A stretch of 64,000 bases of DNA, from NCBI GenBank assembly GCA_902787715.1, contig CADAHQ010000002.1, forward strand, positions 372,001 to 436,000. The letters are read 5' to 3'. Shown piece by piece: positions 9,144 to 16,248 of the stretch (position 1 is the stretch's first letter; each line of letters starts with the position of its first letter). Source of the stretch: an uncultured Lachnospiraceae bacterium. Its GTDB lineage: Bacteria > Bacillota > Clostridia > Lachnospirales > Lachnospiraceae. The position numbers and the translations under genes were made by a program. A model generated the notes under the pieces. The model did no database searches and was not told the DNA's origin. It saw only the letters and a list, made by a program, of their open reading frames with translations.

Positions 9144-9197
9144 GGACGGGCTGTGCCGGCGGGAACGCCGGGCCGGCATGTCCGGTTGGCCTTTTTT
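9144..9197 (+). terminator. Candidate terminator after the ABC/DUF1854 unit
   Basis: GGAC...TGCCGGC (to 9160) can pair with GCCGGCA...GTCC (9172-9183), and a run of six T follows at 9192-9197. The gap between stem and T-run makes it non-canonical. Confidence 0.45.
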
Positions 9198-9199
9198 GT

Positions 9200-9229
9200 T
9201 TGCCCGGACGGCGTGGAGTATGGTATAAT
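9200..9229 (+). promoter_or_regulatory. Sigma-A promoter for mutY
   Basis: TTGCCC (9200-9205), 18 nt spacer, TATAAT (9224-9229) with an extended -10 TG one base upstream of it. Confidence 0.65.
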
Positions 9230-9294
9230 CGACACTGTCGACGGGCAAGAAAACCAACCGGAGACATAGTAAGAATTACTTTAGGAGAACGACG

Positions 9295-10512
9295 ATGGGA
9301 AGCCGGAAGGAATGTGCGGAAAACCGGAAAACTTTTGAAAAGCGGGAGCCGGAGCGGTATCGCGAGGCTGTCCCGTCGCTTTTGTTTTGGTACGACTACA
9401 ATGCGCGCATTCTGCCTTGGCGCGAGGACCCGACACCGTATCACGTGTGGATTTCGGAGATCATGCTTCAGCAGACCCGCGTGGAGGCGGTTCGCGCATA
9501 TTATGACCGGTTCCTTACGGAACTGCCGGACGTACAATCGGTTGCGGAGGCTTCCGAAGACCGCCTTGTGAAGCTCTGGGAGGGCTTAGGGTATTACTCC
9601 CGCGTCCGCAATATCGCGAAGGCGGCGAAGGTGCTTTGCGACAAACACAACGGTCAGCTGCCCGCGGATTATGCGCTGCTTCGGGAATTGCCGGGAATCG
9701 GTGACTATACCGCAGGCGCCATCGCTTCCATCGCCTTTGGGATTCCGGTTCCGGCGGTGGATGGCAATGTGCTTCGCGTGTTTGCCCGCGTGACCGGGTA
9801 CCGCGGGGACATCCGAAGCGACAGCTTCAAAAAGCAGGTCGGGGAGCAGTTGCGGCAGGCAATCTCCGCGTATACGGAAGAGCAGAATGAAAAATCTCGC
9901 GGAAAATGCGCGGAAGAGAAGACAATTCCGGGCGCGCCCGTCGCCCACCCAACGAAGGTGCAGTCGGCGCCCGGCCGTTTCAACCAGGCGGTCATGGACC
10001 TCGGGGCCACCGTGTGCATCCCGAACGGAAAGCCGCACTGTGAGGACTGTCCGTTGTCGCACTTGTGCGCGGCATTTGGGGAGGATTTGACGGCGGAGAT
10101 TCCGGCGAAAACGGAGAAAAAGGCGCGGCCGGTGGAAAAGCGGACCGTGCTTGTTATTACGGACGGGGAGCGTGTCCTTTTACATCGCCGGCCTGCGAAA
10201 GGCCTGCTTGCGGGAATGTGGGAGTTCCCGGGAGTGGTCGGAGAACTGTCGCCTGCGGCAGCGAAGAAGGCGGCAGCCGGGATCCTTCGGAGGGAATCGG
10301 AAGAAAAAGGTCTTCACGCAAAACGGCTTCCCGACAGCAGACATGTTTTCAGCCACGTGGAGTGGGAGATGCGGGGCTACCGCATCGACGTCCCGGAGAC
10401 AATCGCACCGGGGGCGGAATACAGCTGGGCGACCCCGCGGGAAATCCGTGAGGAGCGCGGCGTTGCGTCCGCATTTCGAACGTACCGGGACCTGATTTTG
10501 AAGGGGATTTAA
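9295..10512 (+). CDS. mutY: A/G-specific adenine DNA glycosylase
   Basis: A 405-residue base-excision repair enzyme that removes adenine opposite 8-oxoguanine. The glycosylase domain shows the catalytic Glu in SEIMLQQTRVE, the helix-hairpin-helix LPGIGDYTAGAIAS and the catalytic Asp in VDGNVLRVFAR. A 4Fe-4S cluster loop of the form C-x6-C-x2-C-x5-C is present in CIPNGKPHCEDCPLSHLC. The C-terminal domain (from about residue 285) is NUDIX-like and recognises 8-oxoG (GLLAGMWEFPG). A hydrophilic insertion of about 25 residues (EKSRGKCAEEK onward) separates the HhH domain from the FNQAVMDLG helix and is unusual. The ATG at 9295 follows AGGAG. It appears monocistronic. Confidence 0.92.
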   Translation: MGSRKECAENRKTFEKREPERYREAVPSLLFWYDYNARILPWREDPTPYHVWISEIMLQQTRVEAVRAYYDRFLTELPDVQSVAEASEDRLVKLWEGLGYYSRVRNIAKAAKVLCDKHNGQLPADYALLRELPGIGDYTAGAIASIAFGIPVPAVDGNVLRVFARVTGYRGDIRSDSFKKQVGEQLRQAISAYTEEQNEKSRGKCAEEKTIPGAPVAHPTKVQSAPGRFNQAVMDLGATVCIPNGKPHCEDCPLSHLCAAFGEDLTAEIPAKTEKKARPVEKRTVLVITDGERVLLHRRPAKGLLAGMWEFPGVVGELSPAAAKKAAAGILRRESEEKGLHAKRLPDSRHVFSHVEWEMRGYRIDVPETIAPGAEYSWATPREIREERGVASAFRTYRDLILKGI

Positions 10513-10540
10513 AATTTTTTTGAAATTTTTCATTTTTTCT

Positions 10541-10568
10541 TGTAACGAAACCGTGATTCGTGCGTCTA
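10541..10568 (+). promoter_or_regulatory. ECF-type promoter, probably autoregulated
   Basis: TGTAAC (10541-10546), exactly 16 nt, then CGTCTA (10563-10568). This is the AAC/CGTC pattern of ECF sigma promoters such as SigW, SigV and SigY, 37 bp before the ECF sigma start codon. A T-rich tract lies just upstream. Confidence 0.7.
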
Positions 10569-10604
10569 ATCGACGAAATCACAAAAAAAGGAAACTCGAG
10601 AGGC

Positions 10605-11096
10605 ATGGACAAAAACACCGCGGAAAAATTGTATGAAGCATTTTACATGAAGGTTTTTTCCTACGCGATGACGCTGACGGGTAACCGGGAAGATGCAATG
10701 GAGATTACACAGGAAACGTTCTTCCGGGCGATATCCACCGAGAAGACGTTCCGGGGGGAGAGCGACGGCGCCACCTGGTTGTGCGCCATCGCGAAAAATC
10801 TCTTCGTCGACGAGAAACGACGACAATCCCGGTTCACGGACGCGCCGATTTCGGAGGAGCAGCCGGACACGGGGAAGAGCATGGAGGAGAGTCTCGCAGA
10901 TGCGGACGCCTCACTGCGAATCCATCGGGTGCTGCACAATCTGGATGAACCGTACAAGGAAGTATTTCAGCTTCGTGTGTTTGGGGAGTTGTCCTTCAAG
11001 GAGATCGGCTCGATCTTCGGAAAAACGGAAACCTGGGCCCGGGTTACGTTTCATCGAGCAAGAATGATGGTAAAAGAAAGGATGGAAAAATCATGA
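10605..11096 (+). CDS. ECF-family RNA polymerase sigma factor
   Basis: A 163-residue group 4 sigma-70 factor. Region 2 spans about residues 5-75 (FYMKVFSYAMTLTGNREDAMEITQETF is its core, with -10 recognition near WLCAIAKNLFVDEKRR). Region 4 spans about 105-160, with the helix-turn-helix LSFKEIGSIFGKTETWARVTFHRAR. I chose the ATG at 10605 over an in-frame GTG at 10560, which lies inside the -10 region of the ECF promoter. The stop overlaps the start of the anti-sigma gene (ATGA, 11093-11096). The promoter type upstream implies positive autoregulation. The signal it responds to is unknown; membrane or envelope stress is plausible because of its partners. Confidence 0.88.
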   Translation: MDKNTAEKLYEAFYMKVFSYAMTLTGNREDAMEITQETFFRAISTEKTFRGESDGATWLCAIAKNLFVDEKRRQSRFTDAPISEEQPDTGKSMEESLADADASLRIHRVLHNLDEPYKEVFQLRVFGELSFKEIGSIFGKTETWARVTFHRARMMVKERMEKS

Positions 11097-12046
11097 AATA
11101 CGAATGTAACATGATCGAGGACCTTCTGCCGTTGTACAAGGACGGTGTGTGCGGACCGGCGAGTACGAAGGCCGTGGAAGACCACCTGGCGGAATGCCCG
11201 CATTGCCGCGAATATCTGGAGCAACTGCGCGACACCACCGTGGATGAGGTTATCTTCCGGGAGAAGGAGGATGTCATCGAATCCCAGTCGAAGTATTTTA
11301 AGAAAAAGAGTGCCCTTGCGGGCAGCGTGATTGCGGCAATCTTCGCCGTTCCGATTCTGGTGTGCCTGATTGTCAACCTCGCCACCGGCAGCGCATTGAA
11401 CTGGTTCTTCATCGTGCTTGCCGCGATGCTGATCCCGGCGTCGCTTTTCGTGGTGCCGCTGTTGGTGCCCGAGAACAAGCTGTTCTACACACTCACATCG
11501 TTTACGGCCAGCGTGATTGCGCTTTTAGGGGTTGTCTGCCTGTACACCGCCGGCAAATGGTTCTTCACCGCGGCGTCAGCGGTTCTGTTCGGGCTGACGG
11601 TTTTGTTTGGGCCGATTCTTGCCTGCCACAAGCCGTTATGTGAATTCTTAGGCAACTGCAAAGGCCTTGCCGTGATGGCGGCCTGCACCCTGACGTTCTT
11701 TTTGATGCTCGTGTGCATCGGACTGCGCGCCGGCAGCGGATTCTTCCGGATTTCCTTCGGAATCTCCGTGCCTCTTGTAATCTTAACGTGGGTTGTGTTC
11801 CTGATCATTCGCTACCTGCCCATCGGCAAGCTTGCCAAGACGGGCGCTGTCCTTGCGATTCTTTGCGGATTTGGCGTGTTCGGAACCGAGCTGATTCTGG
11901 ATCTGACGATGAAAGATCCGGGTCCCGGGGAAGTTGTAGTTTACTCGCAGGGGTCGCCGGTGTTCGCATACACCGGAATCGCCGTGGGGGCGACGCTTGC
12001 AATTATCGGAATTCTTAAGAAAGTACTCGGAGGAAACAGAAAATGA
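11093..12046 (+). CDS. Zinc-finger anti-sigma factor, polytopic membrane protein
   Basis: A 317-residue protein. The N-terminal about 40 residues contain the zf-HC2 anti-sigma zinc motif (His31-x3-Cys-x2-Cys in HLAECPHC, preceded by a Cys near residue 5). A hydrophilic helical linker follows to about residue 75, then roughly seven hydrophobic segments to the C-terminus. It starts by ATGA overlap with the ECF sigma gene and ends by ATGA overlap with the DUF4097 gene, so the three are translationally coupled. The cytoplasmic zinc domain should bind the sigma factor and hold it at the membrane. A multi-helix C-terminal part, rather than the usual single helix, is characteristic of some Clostridia versions. 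Confidence 0.85.
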   Translation: MKYECNMIEDLLPLYKDGVCGPASTKAVEDHLAECPHCREYLEQLRDTTVDEVIFREKEDVIESQSKYFKKKSALAGSVIAAIFAVPILVCLIVNLATGSALNWFFIVLAAMLIPASLFVVPLLVPENKLFYTLTSFTASVIALLGVVCLYTAGKWFFTAASAVLFGLTVLFGPILACHKPLCEFLGNCKGLAVMAACTLTFFLMLVCIGLRAGSGFFRISFGISVPLVILTWVVFLIIRYLPIGKLAKTGAVLAILCGFGVFGTELILDLTMKDPGPGEVVVYSQGSPVFAYTGIAVGATLAIIGILKKVLGGNRK

Positions 12047-13035
12047 GAAAATTGATTCGTATCTTGATGGCAGCGGGGGTTCTGGCCCTTGCCGGAGCCC
12101 TGTGCGGCTGCAGCTTCATGGGAGTCACCAGCTATATCTACGACAACAGCGACCAATACACCGCGGGCGACCGCGAGATCAAAGACAAGATTGAGAAAAT
12201 CGATATCGACTATCTCTCCGGTCAGGTAACCCTCACCGGAAACACCGGAGAATCCATTAAAATCACGGAGACGGCTAAGAAGGAACTGGACGACAAAAGA
12301 AAAGTGCACACCTGGGTGGACGGCACGACACTGTATATCCGTTTCTGCGATTCGGGCAGAAATATGGACCTGAATCACCTTGACAAGAAACTGACCGTCA
12401 CAATCCCCGCGGACACGAACCTGTCGGATCTGAAGATTCAGATTTCCTCAGGCGACGTCAAATGCACCGGCGTCACCGCAGAAAACGTGGATGTCGACAC
12501 CTCCTCGGGCGACGTGGATGTAGCCTGCACGGCCACGAACATCAAGGTGGATGCCTCCTCGGGAGATATCACCCTGACTGCGACAGCGGAAGAGATTTCC
12601 GTGGAGTCCTCCTCCGGCGATATCGTGGTGAAGCAGACCGGCAAGAGCCGGAAGATTGCGGCGGAAGCCTCCTCCGGAGCTCTTGACATCACCGCGGAAG
12701 AAGTCATCAATCTTCGCACGAAAACGAGTTCCGGTCGTATCAAGGTAACGGCCGATACCGTGGGTAACTTCGAGTCGGATTCCAGCAGCGGCCGCTGCGA
12801 AGCAAGTTTCGCAAAAGCCCCCAGTTCCGCAGATATCGAAACTTCCTCCGGCGACGTGAAACTTCTGCTCCCCGCCGACGCCGAGCTCACGGCGGAATTT
12901 GACACCTCCAGCGGCGATATCACCTATGAGTTTCCCTTCGCCAAGGACGGCAAGCGCTACGTAAGCGGCGCCGGCACCTCCAAGCTATCCGTGGAAACCT
13001 CCTCCGGTGACATCACCATCGGAAAGCGCAACTGA
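12043..13035 (+). CDS. DUF4097-family beta-helical lipoprotein
   Basis: A 330-residue exported protein. A signal peptide with a plausible lipobox (GALCGC, Cys around residue 24) precedes about 270 residues. The C-terminal two-thirds is a chain of about nine imperfect repeats built on SSGD/SSGR turns with alternating hydrophobic strands. This is the hallmark of DUF4097 beta-helix proteins, which often accompany ECF/anti-sigma pairs. It is the last gene of the sigma operon, coupled by ATGA at 12043-12046. The likely role is an envelope-located sensor, scaffold or adhesin-like protein for the sigma/anti-sigma pair; the mechanism is not known. Confidence 0.82.
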   Translation: MRKLIRILMAAGVLALAGALCGCSFMGVTSYIYDNSDQYTAGDREIKDKIEKIDIDYLSGQVTLTGNTGESIKITETAKKELDDKRKVHTWVDGTTLYIRFCDSGRNMDLNHLDKKLTVTIPADTNLSDLKIQISSGDVKCTGVTAENVDVDTSSGDVDVACTATNIKVDASSGDITLTATAEEISVESSSGDIVVKQTGKSRKIAAEASSGALDITAEEVINLRTKTSSGRIKVTADTVGNFESDSSSGRCEASFAKAPSSADIETSSGDVKLLLPADAELTAEFDTSSGDITYEFPFAKDGKRYVSGAGTSKLSVETSSGDITIGKRN

Positions 13036-13047
13036 ACATAAATACAC

Positions 13048-13069
13048 CGCCCCCGGTTTCCCGGGGGCG
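13048..13069 (+). terminator. Terminator-like hairpin after the ECF/DUF4097 operon
   Basis: Stem CGCCCCCGG (13048-13056) with CCGGGGGCG (13061-13069). The T-run is poor, but it is the first strong hairpin after the stop at 13035. It is also the left end of the foldback element. Confidence 0.55.
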
Positions 13070-13397
13070 CCATTGTTTCTGAAGAACCGAAGAAGGGACC
13101 GAACAACCGATGAGGAGCATGCGGTATTCGCCGGGAGTGTGAACTCCCGGCGAAGTCGACTCAGCGTATTCGAAACTGCATGGGGCGTTTTCAGGTTATC
13201 CGCAAGCCCGTAACCGGTCTTGCGGTGTAGAGGCGCAAAGCGCCTCTCGCAGCACGACGCCTTCCTTGCTTCTTTTCAAGGCGGCGGGCAAGCCCCGCAA
13301 AAAACGCCCCGCCTATGCAGTTGAAGAATGCGCATAGTCGACTGGAGCCGATCCGAATCGGTTGCTTCGGTCCCAATCTTCGGTTCGTTCGGCAAAT

Positions 13398-13426
13398 GCA
13401 AAACGCCCCCGGGAAAACCGGGGGCG
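13398..13426 (-). terminator. Terminator-like hairpin after the patatin gene
   Basis: Stem 13404-13412 with 13418-13426, read on the minus strand and followed by TTTTGC. It is the mirror copy of the hairpin at 13048-13069. Confidence 0.55.
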
Positions 13427-13444
13427 GTGTTGGTTTTTGGTGGG

Positions 13445-14392
13445 TTACAGGCCGAGCTTTTTCATCATCTCGTCGATCTTGCTGAAGTTGCGGTTGGCGC
13501 TTGCAATGGCGTTCTGCGCATTGGCTGCGGCGAGCGCTTTCTCGTGGTCCTCGCGGGCGCGGGCTTCTTTCTCCGCAGAGGAGACCGGGAAGCCGAGCAT
13601 CCGGCGCTCGTAATATTCAAACGCACGGAGCGTGTCGTAGAAGCCTAAGTTCAGGCGGTATGCCGCGTTGCGGCCGTCGAAGTCCAGGGTGCCGGTGAGA
13701 AGAGCACCGATTTCCTGACTCGGCGTGATCATGATGATGGTGTCCGCGCGGGACGCGCACATGATGTCATATTCGTAGTTCGGCGAAAGGCATACGAGAA
13801 TCAGATGCTTGATGTCGTCCTCAATCAGGGGGCGCAGCGGGAGATTGTCGTAGATGCCGCCGTCGCGGTAGGTGATGCCGTTGATGGTGACCGGGTCATA
13901 CACAAAGGGCATGGACGTCGCAGCCAGCAGAAGCTGCATCAATTCCTCCGGGGTTTTGCCGTTCAGAAGAACATATTCGCCCTCCACCTCGACATCGTCG
14001 TCGCGCTGCCGGAAGAGCCGCGATACAACCTGGTAGGACTCCGTATAATCGGATTTCCTGGCGAGGGTAGTATACGTTTTAATCGGCGAATCGGAAATCT
14101 TCTGAAGGTCCACCAGCTCGTTGAGAATCTTAATCAAGCCGTCGCGGGAGCAGACACCCTCGGGCGTGATATCCAAAAACTGTACGGGGCGGATGTTATA
14201 CCAGGCATCCTCGGCCTTCTGGTAATCCCCGTTTAAGAACATGACGGCATTGAGCGTGCCGATGGAGTCGCTGGAAATCGCTTTGATCCAGGAGTCCATT
14301 TTGAGGAAGCGAAGCGCCTTCCACACGCCGATTTGGTAGGAGCCTTTGCCTCCGCCGCCGCCGAAAACCAAACCGAAATCTCTTTGTTCCAT
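13445..14392 (-). CDS. Patatin-like phospholipase family protein
   Basis: A 315-residue cytoplasmic protein. The oxyanion-hole glycine loop is FGGGGGKGSYQIGV at the N-terminus. The nucleophile segment reads SSDSIGTLNAVMF, where the first Gly of the usual GxSxG elbow is Ser. The Asp of the Ser-Asp dyad lies in YRDGGIYDNLPLRPL (about residue 160). Hydrolysis of membrane or storage lipids is the usual activity; the altered elbow makes activity less certain. The ATG at 14392 follows AAGGAGGAG. Upstream is a promoter and structured leader that is 96 percent identical to the one in front of the next upstream gene. The C-terminal 60 residues are charged and helical. Confidence 0.82.
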   Translation of the reverse strand: MEQRDFGLVFGGGGGKGSYQIGVWKALRFLKMDSWIKAISSDSIGTLNAVMFLNGDYQKAEDAWYNIRPVQFLDITPEGVCSRDGLIKILNELVDLQKISDSPIKTYTTLARKSDYTESYQVVSRLFRQRDDDVEVEGEYVLLNGKTPEELMQLLLAATSMPFVYDPVTINGITYRDGGIYDNLPLRPLIEDDIKHLILVCLSPNYEYDIMCASRADTIIMITPSQEIGALLTGTLDFDGRNAAYRLNLGFYDTLRAFEYYERRMLGFPVSSAEKEARAREDHEKALAAANAQNAIASANRNFSKIDEMMKKLGL

Positions 14393-14414
14393 TCGAATTC
14401 TCCTCCTTGCAGAT

Positions 14415-14489
14415 GCAGCATTTGTCGCGATAATCCTCTCGCGGGAACACCGCCGGTAACGATGGGAAATCTCCGCAAGGGAATGCTGC
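14415..14489 (-). ncRNA. Candidate structured 5' leader RNA of the patatin gene
   Basis: On the minus strand a closing stem GCAGCATT (plus 14482-14489) pairs with AATGCTGC (plus 14415-14422) and starts at the expected +1. Inside is a second stem CGCGA/TCGCG around an eight-base loop, plus shorter ones. The ribosome site follows the closing stem directly, so folding could affect translation. It is not recognised as any known riboswitch class. A near-identical copy precedes the neighbouring gene. Confidence 0.45.
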
Positions 14490-14496
14490 CATCCAC

Positions 14497-14525
14497 AGTA
14501 TACCACAGACTCCCGGAGAATTCTA
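14497..14525 (-). promoter_or_regulatory. Promoter for the patatin gene
   Basis: Minus strand TAGAAT (plus 14520-14525), 17 nt, TATACT (plus 14497-14502) with an extended TG upstream. The -35 overlaps the stop codon of the upstream gene. Confidence 0.6.
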
Positions 14526-15149
14526 CTGCCGGAAGGAGTATGTGGAAGGTGTATCATCTAAAATCTTTGAAAGATTGGAATCCTGAAAATCCTCCTGCCC
14601 GGCGAGAAAGAAGGCCACGGAAAGGGGATTCGCGTGGAAGATTTCCTCGGAAACACCTGTTACGAGATAGGAGGTGCCGCGATGCGTGTCCCAGTATCGG
14701 TCAAGGCACGCTACACGGTCTTCCCTGCGGCTCAATTCGGCAAATGCCCCCATGCTGTTCTTGAAAATTTCGTATGCTTTTTGTCGGGAATCGTATAGGT
14801 AAGCGTCGGGAAACAGCGGATAGTACAAAACGGATTCCAGCAATTCTTCTGTGGACATCTCCTTAAGAACATTCTCCGGAATCTGACAGACGCTTATCAT
14901 ATCAGCATGATTTCCGTAAGGCCAGGTAGACATGGTCGGCAGAACAGGATATCGGTAACCGATGTAATCCTCCGGAAAATACGCCTTCGCAATTTCAGCA
15001 TCCGACTTGACTTCAACAACGGGGATGGGTTCCGTGGTGTTGCTGCTGCCTTTCTTCGGAAGTATCCGTGACACAAGGATGCCGACGAATGCAAGCAGCA
15101 GAATAATTATAAGCATCAAAACAGTTCTTCGAAAAGCGGTCCTGGTCAT
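14523..15149 (-). CDS. Membrane-anchored protein of unknown function
   Basis: A 208-residue protein with an N-terminal signal anchor (about residues 9-29, TVLMLIIILLLAFVGILVS) and a soluble extracellular part of about 175 residues. That part includes the segment STEELLESVLYYPLFPDAY and the motif YDSRQKAYEIFKNSMGAFAELSRRED. It resembles a class of small clostridial proteins that share the STEELLESVLNYPL-type helix, but I cannot name a family or function. I chose the ATG at 15149 because AAGGAGGAG sits seven bases upstream. Upstream in-frame sequence is the structured leader. It shares its leader with the downstream patatin gene, and the remnant of a further copy of its 3' end lies at 15279-15332. 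Confidence 0.7.
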   Translation of the reverse strand: MTRTAFRRTVLMLIIILLLAFVGILVSRILPKKGSSNTTEPIPVVEVKSDAEIAKAYFPEDYIGYRYPVLPTMSTWPYGNHADMISVCQIPENVLKEMSTEELLESVLYYPLFPDAYLYDSRQKAYEIFKNSMGAFAELSRREDRVACLDRYWDTHRGTSYLVTGVSEEIFHANPLSVAFFLAGQEDFQDSNLSKILDDTPSTYSFRQ

Positions 15150-15170
15150 GGGTTTCTCCTCCTTGCAAAT

Positions 15171-15245
15171 GCAGCATTTGTCGCGATAATCCTCTCGCGG
15201 GAACGCCGCCGGTAACGAAGGGAAATCTCCGCGCGGGAATGCTGA
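15171..15245 (-). ncRNA. Candidate structured 5' leader RNA of the membrane protein gene
   Basis: Same architecture as 14415-14489. The closing stem is seven base pairs here because one end base differs. The inner CGCGA/TCGCG stem is unchanged. Confidence 0.4.
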
Positions 15246-15252
15246 CATCCAC

Positions 15253-15281
15253 AGTATACCACAGACTCCCGGAGAATTCTA
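15253..15281 (-). promoter_or_regulatory. Promoter for the membrane protein gene
   Basis: Minus strand TAGAAT (plus 15276-15281), 17 nt, TATACT (plus 15253-15258) with extended TG. It is a copy of the promoter at 14497-14525. Confidence 0.6.
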
Positions 15282-15332
15282 CTGCCGGAAGGAGCATTCG
15301 GCAGTTGTATACGCTATAGTCTTTGAAACCTT
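15279..15332 (-). pseudogene. Remnant 3' end of a third paralogue of the membrane protein gene
   Basis: Read on the minus strand these 18 codons align without gaps to the last 18 codons of the 14523 gene and end in the same CSFRQ/YSFRQ-stop. Codon-level similarity remains for about 54 bp and then disappears. This implies an ancestral gene array that was partly deleted. Confidence 0.6.
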
Positions 15333-15359
15333 GACAAGCAAAAAATAAAGTTGTAGATT
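15331..15359 (+). promoter_or_regulatory. Sigma-A promoter for the 15457 gene
   Basis: Perfect TTGACA (15331-15336), 17 nt, TAGATT (15354-15359). It overlaps the degenerate gene remnant on the other strand. Confidence 0.7.
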
Positions 15360-15456
15360 ATTAGTTGGGAAGGTAGATGGTGTGAGCGCATGACCTCTTT
15401 AGGGAAACCGAATGGTTTGTGGAAACGATTGCTCAGTACGGAAAGGAAGGCTGGTT

Positions 15457-16032
15457 ATGAGATTTCGACAATATTGGATGGGGATTCTTTGCCTTGTGAT
15501 GGCGGTTGGAATTGGAGGGACAATTGTTATAGCACAAACAGTTCGCAAAGATTACGATGATGGAAAAGGTTTGGTCGGAAATAAAAGAGAGAACTCGACT
15601 TGCACGATCCAGAAAGCGAGGGTTGATGTTCCGACAAGCGATGATAGCTTTACCAACGTTAACGTTAGACTTGAAGAAATCAATGAGTGGATTTCTTCAA
15701 TGTCTGTGGCAGTTGTGAACAATTGCGCGGATGAGGAGACTGTTAATCTTCTGAAACTGTTTCCTCGTGCGCAATATGTTAAAGAGTCGAATGCTATCCG
15801 CATATTACTGAATGTAGAGGAGAGTGTTCTGCCATATGCCTCGGGAGTTAAGAACGACAACCCAAGTGATGATGTGGAGAGACTCCTTATGGATTACCGT
15901 GAAGGGGTGACGTTCCTGAAAGAGTCAATACAATTCGACAAATGCAACTTCCCGATTGAGATTGTGTTAGAAACCGGGTACGAGCAAGGCGATGATTTGG
16001 TGGGGACAGCTACTGTAGATTGGGAATGGTAA
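15457..16032 (+). CDS. Hypothetical membrane-anchored/secreted protein
   Basis: A 191-residue protein. The N-terminus has one strongly hydrophobic segment (about residues 8-28, MGILCLVMAVGIGGTIVIAQ), so it is a signal anchor or signal peptide. The rest is a soluble acidic domain with two strand-helix stretches and few cysteines. I do not recognise a family. The ATG at 15457 follows AAAGGAAGG. It has its own strong promoter (15331-15359) and terminator (16054-16080). Its base composition is visibly more AT-rich than its neighbours, with codons such as AAT, GAT and TTG favoured. This suggests a later arrival or a rapidly evolving gene. Confidence 0.65.
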   Translation: MRFRQYWMGILCLVMAVGIGGTIVIAQTVRKDYDDGKGLVGNKRENSTCTIQKARVDVPTSDDSFTNVNVRLEEINEWISSMSVAVVNNCADEETVNLLKLFPRAQYVKESNAIRILLNVEESVLPYASGVKNDNPSDDVERLLMDYREGVTFLKESIQFDKCNFPIEIVLETGYEQGDDLVGTATVDWEW

Positions 16033-16053
16033 AGGACATGCATTACATTGGAA

Positions 16054-16080
16054 ACGGGGCGTTTGTGCGCCCCGTTTTTT
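16054..16080 (+). terminator. Rho-independent terminator
   Basis: ACGGGGCG (16054-16061) pairs with CGCCCCGT (16068-16075), followed by TTTTTT to 16080. Confidence 0.85.
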
Positions 16081-16140
16081 GTGTGGTGGAATGCCTAACC
16101 GAAATAGCACGGAAAAGACCTGAAGTTGGCAACTCCTGAC

Positions 16141-16169
16141 TTGACGAATACCGGCAAATAAGGTACAAT
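16141..16169 (+). promoter_or_regulatory. Sigma-A promoter for the DUF624/glgB/mscS group
   Basis: TTGACG (16141-16146), 17 nt, TACAAT (16164-16169). Confidence 0.7.
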
Positions 16170-16248
16170 TATCATAACTGTGCGCTGCGGTCGGAGACGG
16201 CGGAGAGCAGGGCGCGGGAAATACCGGAAATTGTATTTTGAGGGCAGC

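Larger units (their letters stand above)
13044..13430. repeat. 387-bp foldback (inverted-repeat) element between convergent operons
   Basis: The two halves are imperfect reverse complements of each other, centred at 13238 on GAGGCGC-AAA-GCGCCTC (13230-13246). Matching blocks from the outside inward are: the hairpin ACACCGCCCCCGGTTT...; GAACCGAAGA-nn-GGGACCGAA..CAACCGAT; GTCGACT; and ATTC..AACTGCAT followed by a G-rich ggggcgtttt block. An extra internal hairpin (CGCCGGGAGT/ACTCCCGGCG) lies in the left arm. It fills the gene-free stretch 13036-13444. No open frame in it looks coding. Confidence 0.85.
14398..14577. repeat. Duplicated promoter/leader segment, copy A
   Basis: Direct repeat with 15154-15333, offset exactly 756 bp. 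The first 141 bp differ at six positions and the last about 40 bp are more diverged. It spans the 3' end of the 14523 gene, the promoter, the structured leader and the ribosome site of the patatin gene. Confidence 0.92.
15154..15333. repeat. Duplicated promoter/leader segment, copy B
   Basis: Partner of the repeat at 14398-14577. It carries the same promoter, leader and ribosome site, here serving the membrane protein gene. Confidence 0.92.

Noticed and set aside
9196..9229. TTGTTT at 9196-9201 as the mutY -35
   Set aside because: The spacer to TATAAT would be 22 nt. TTGCCC at 9200-9205 gives 18 nt and the -10 is extended.
10560..10604. GTG at 10560 as start of the ECF sigma factor
   Set aside because: It lies within the ECF promoter -10 region, upstream of the expected transcript start.
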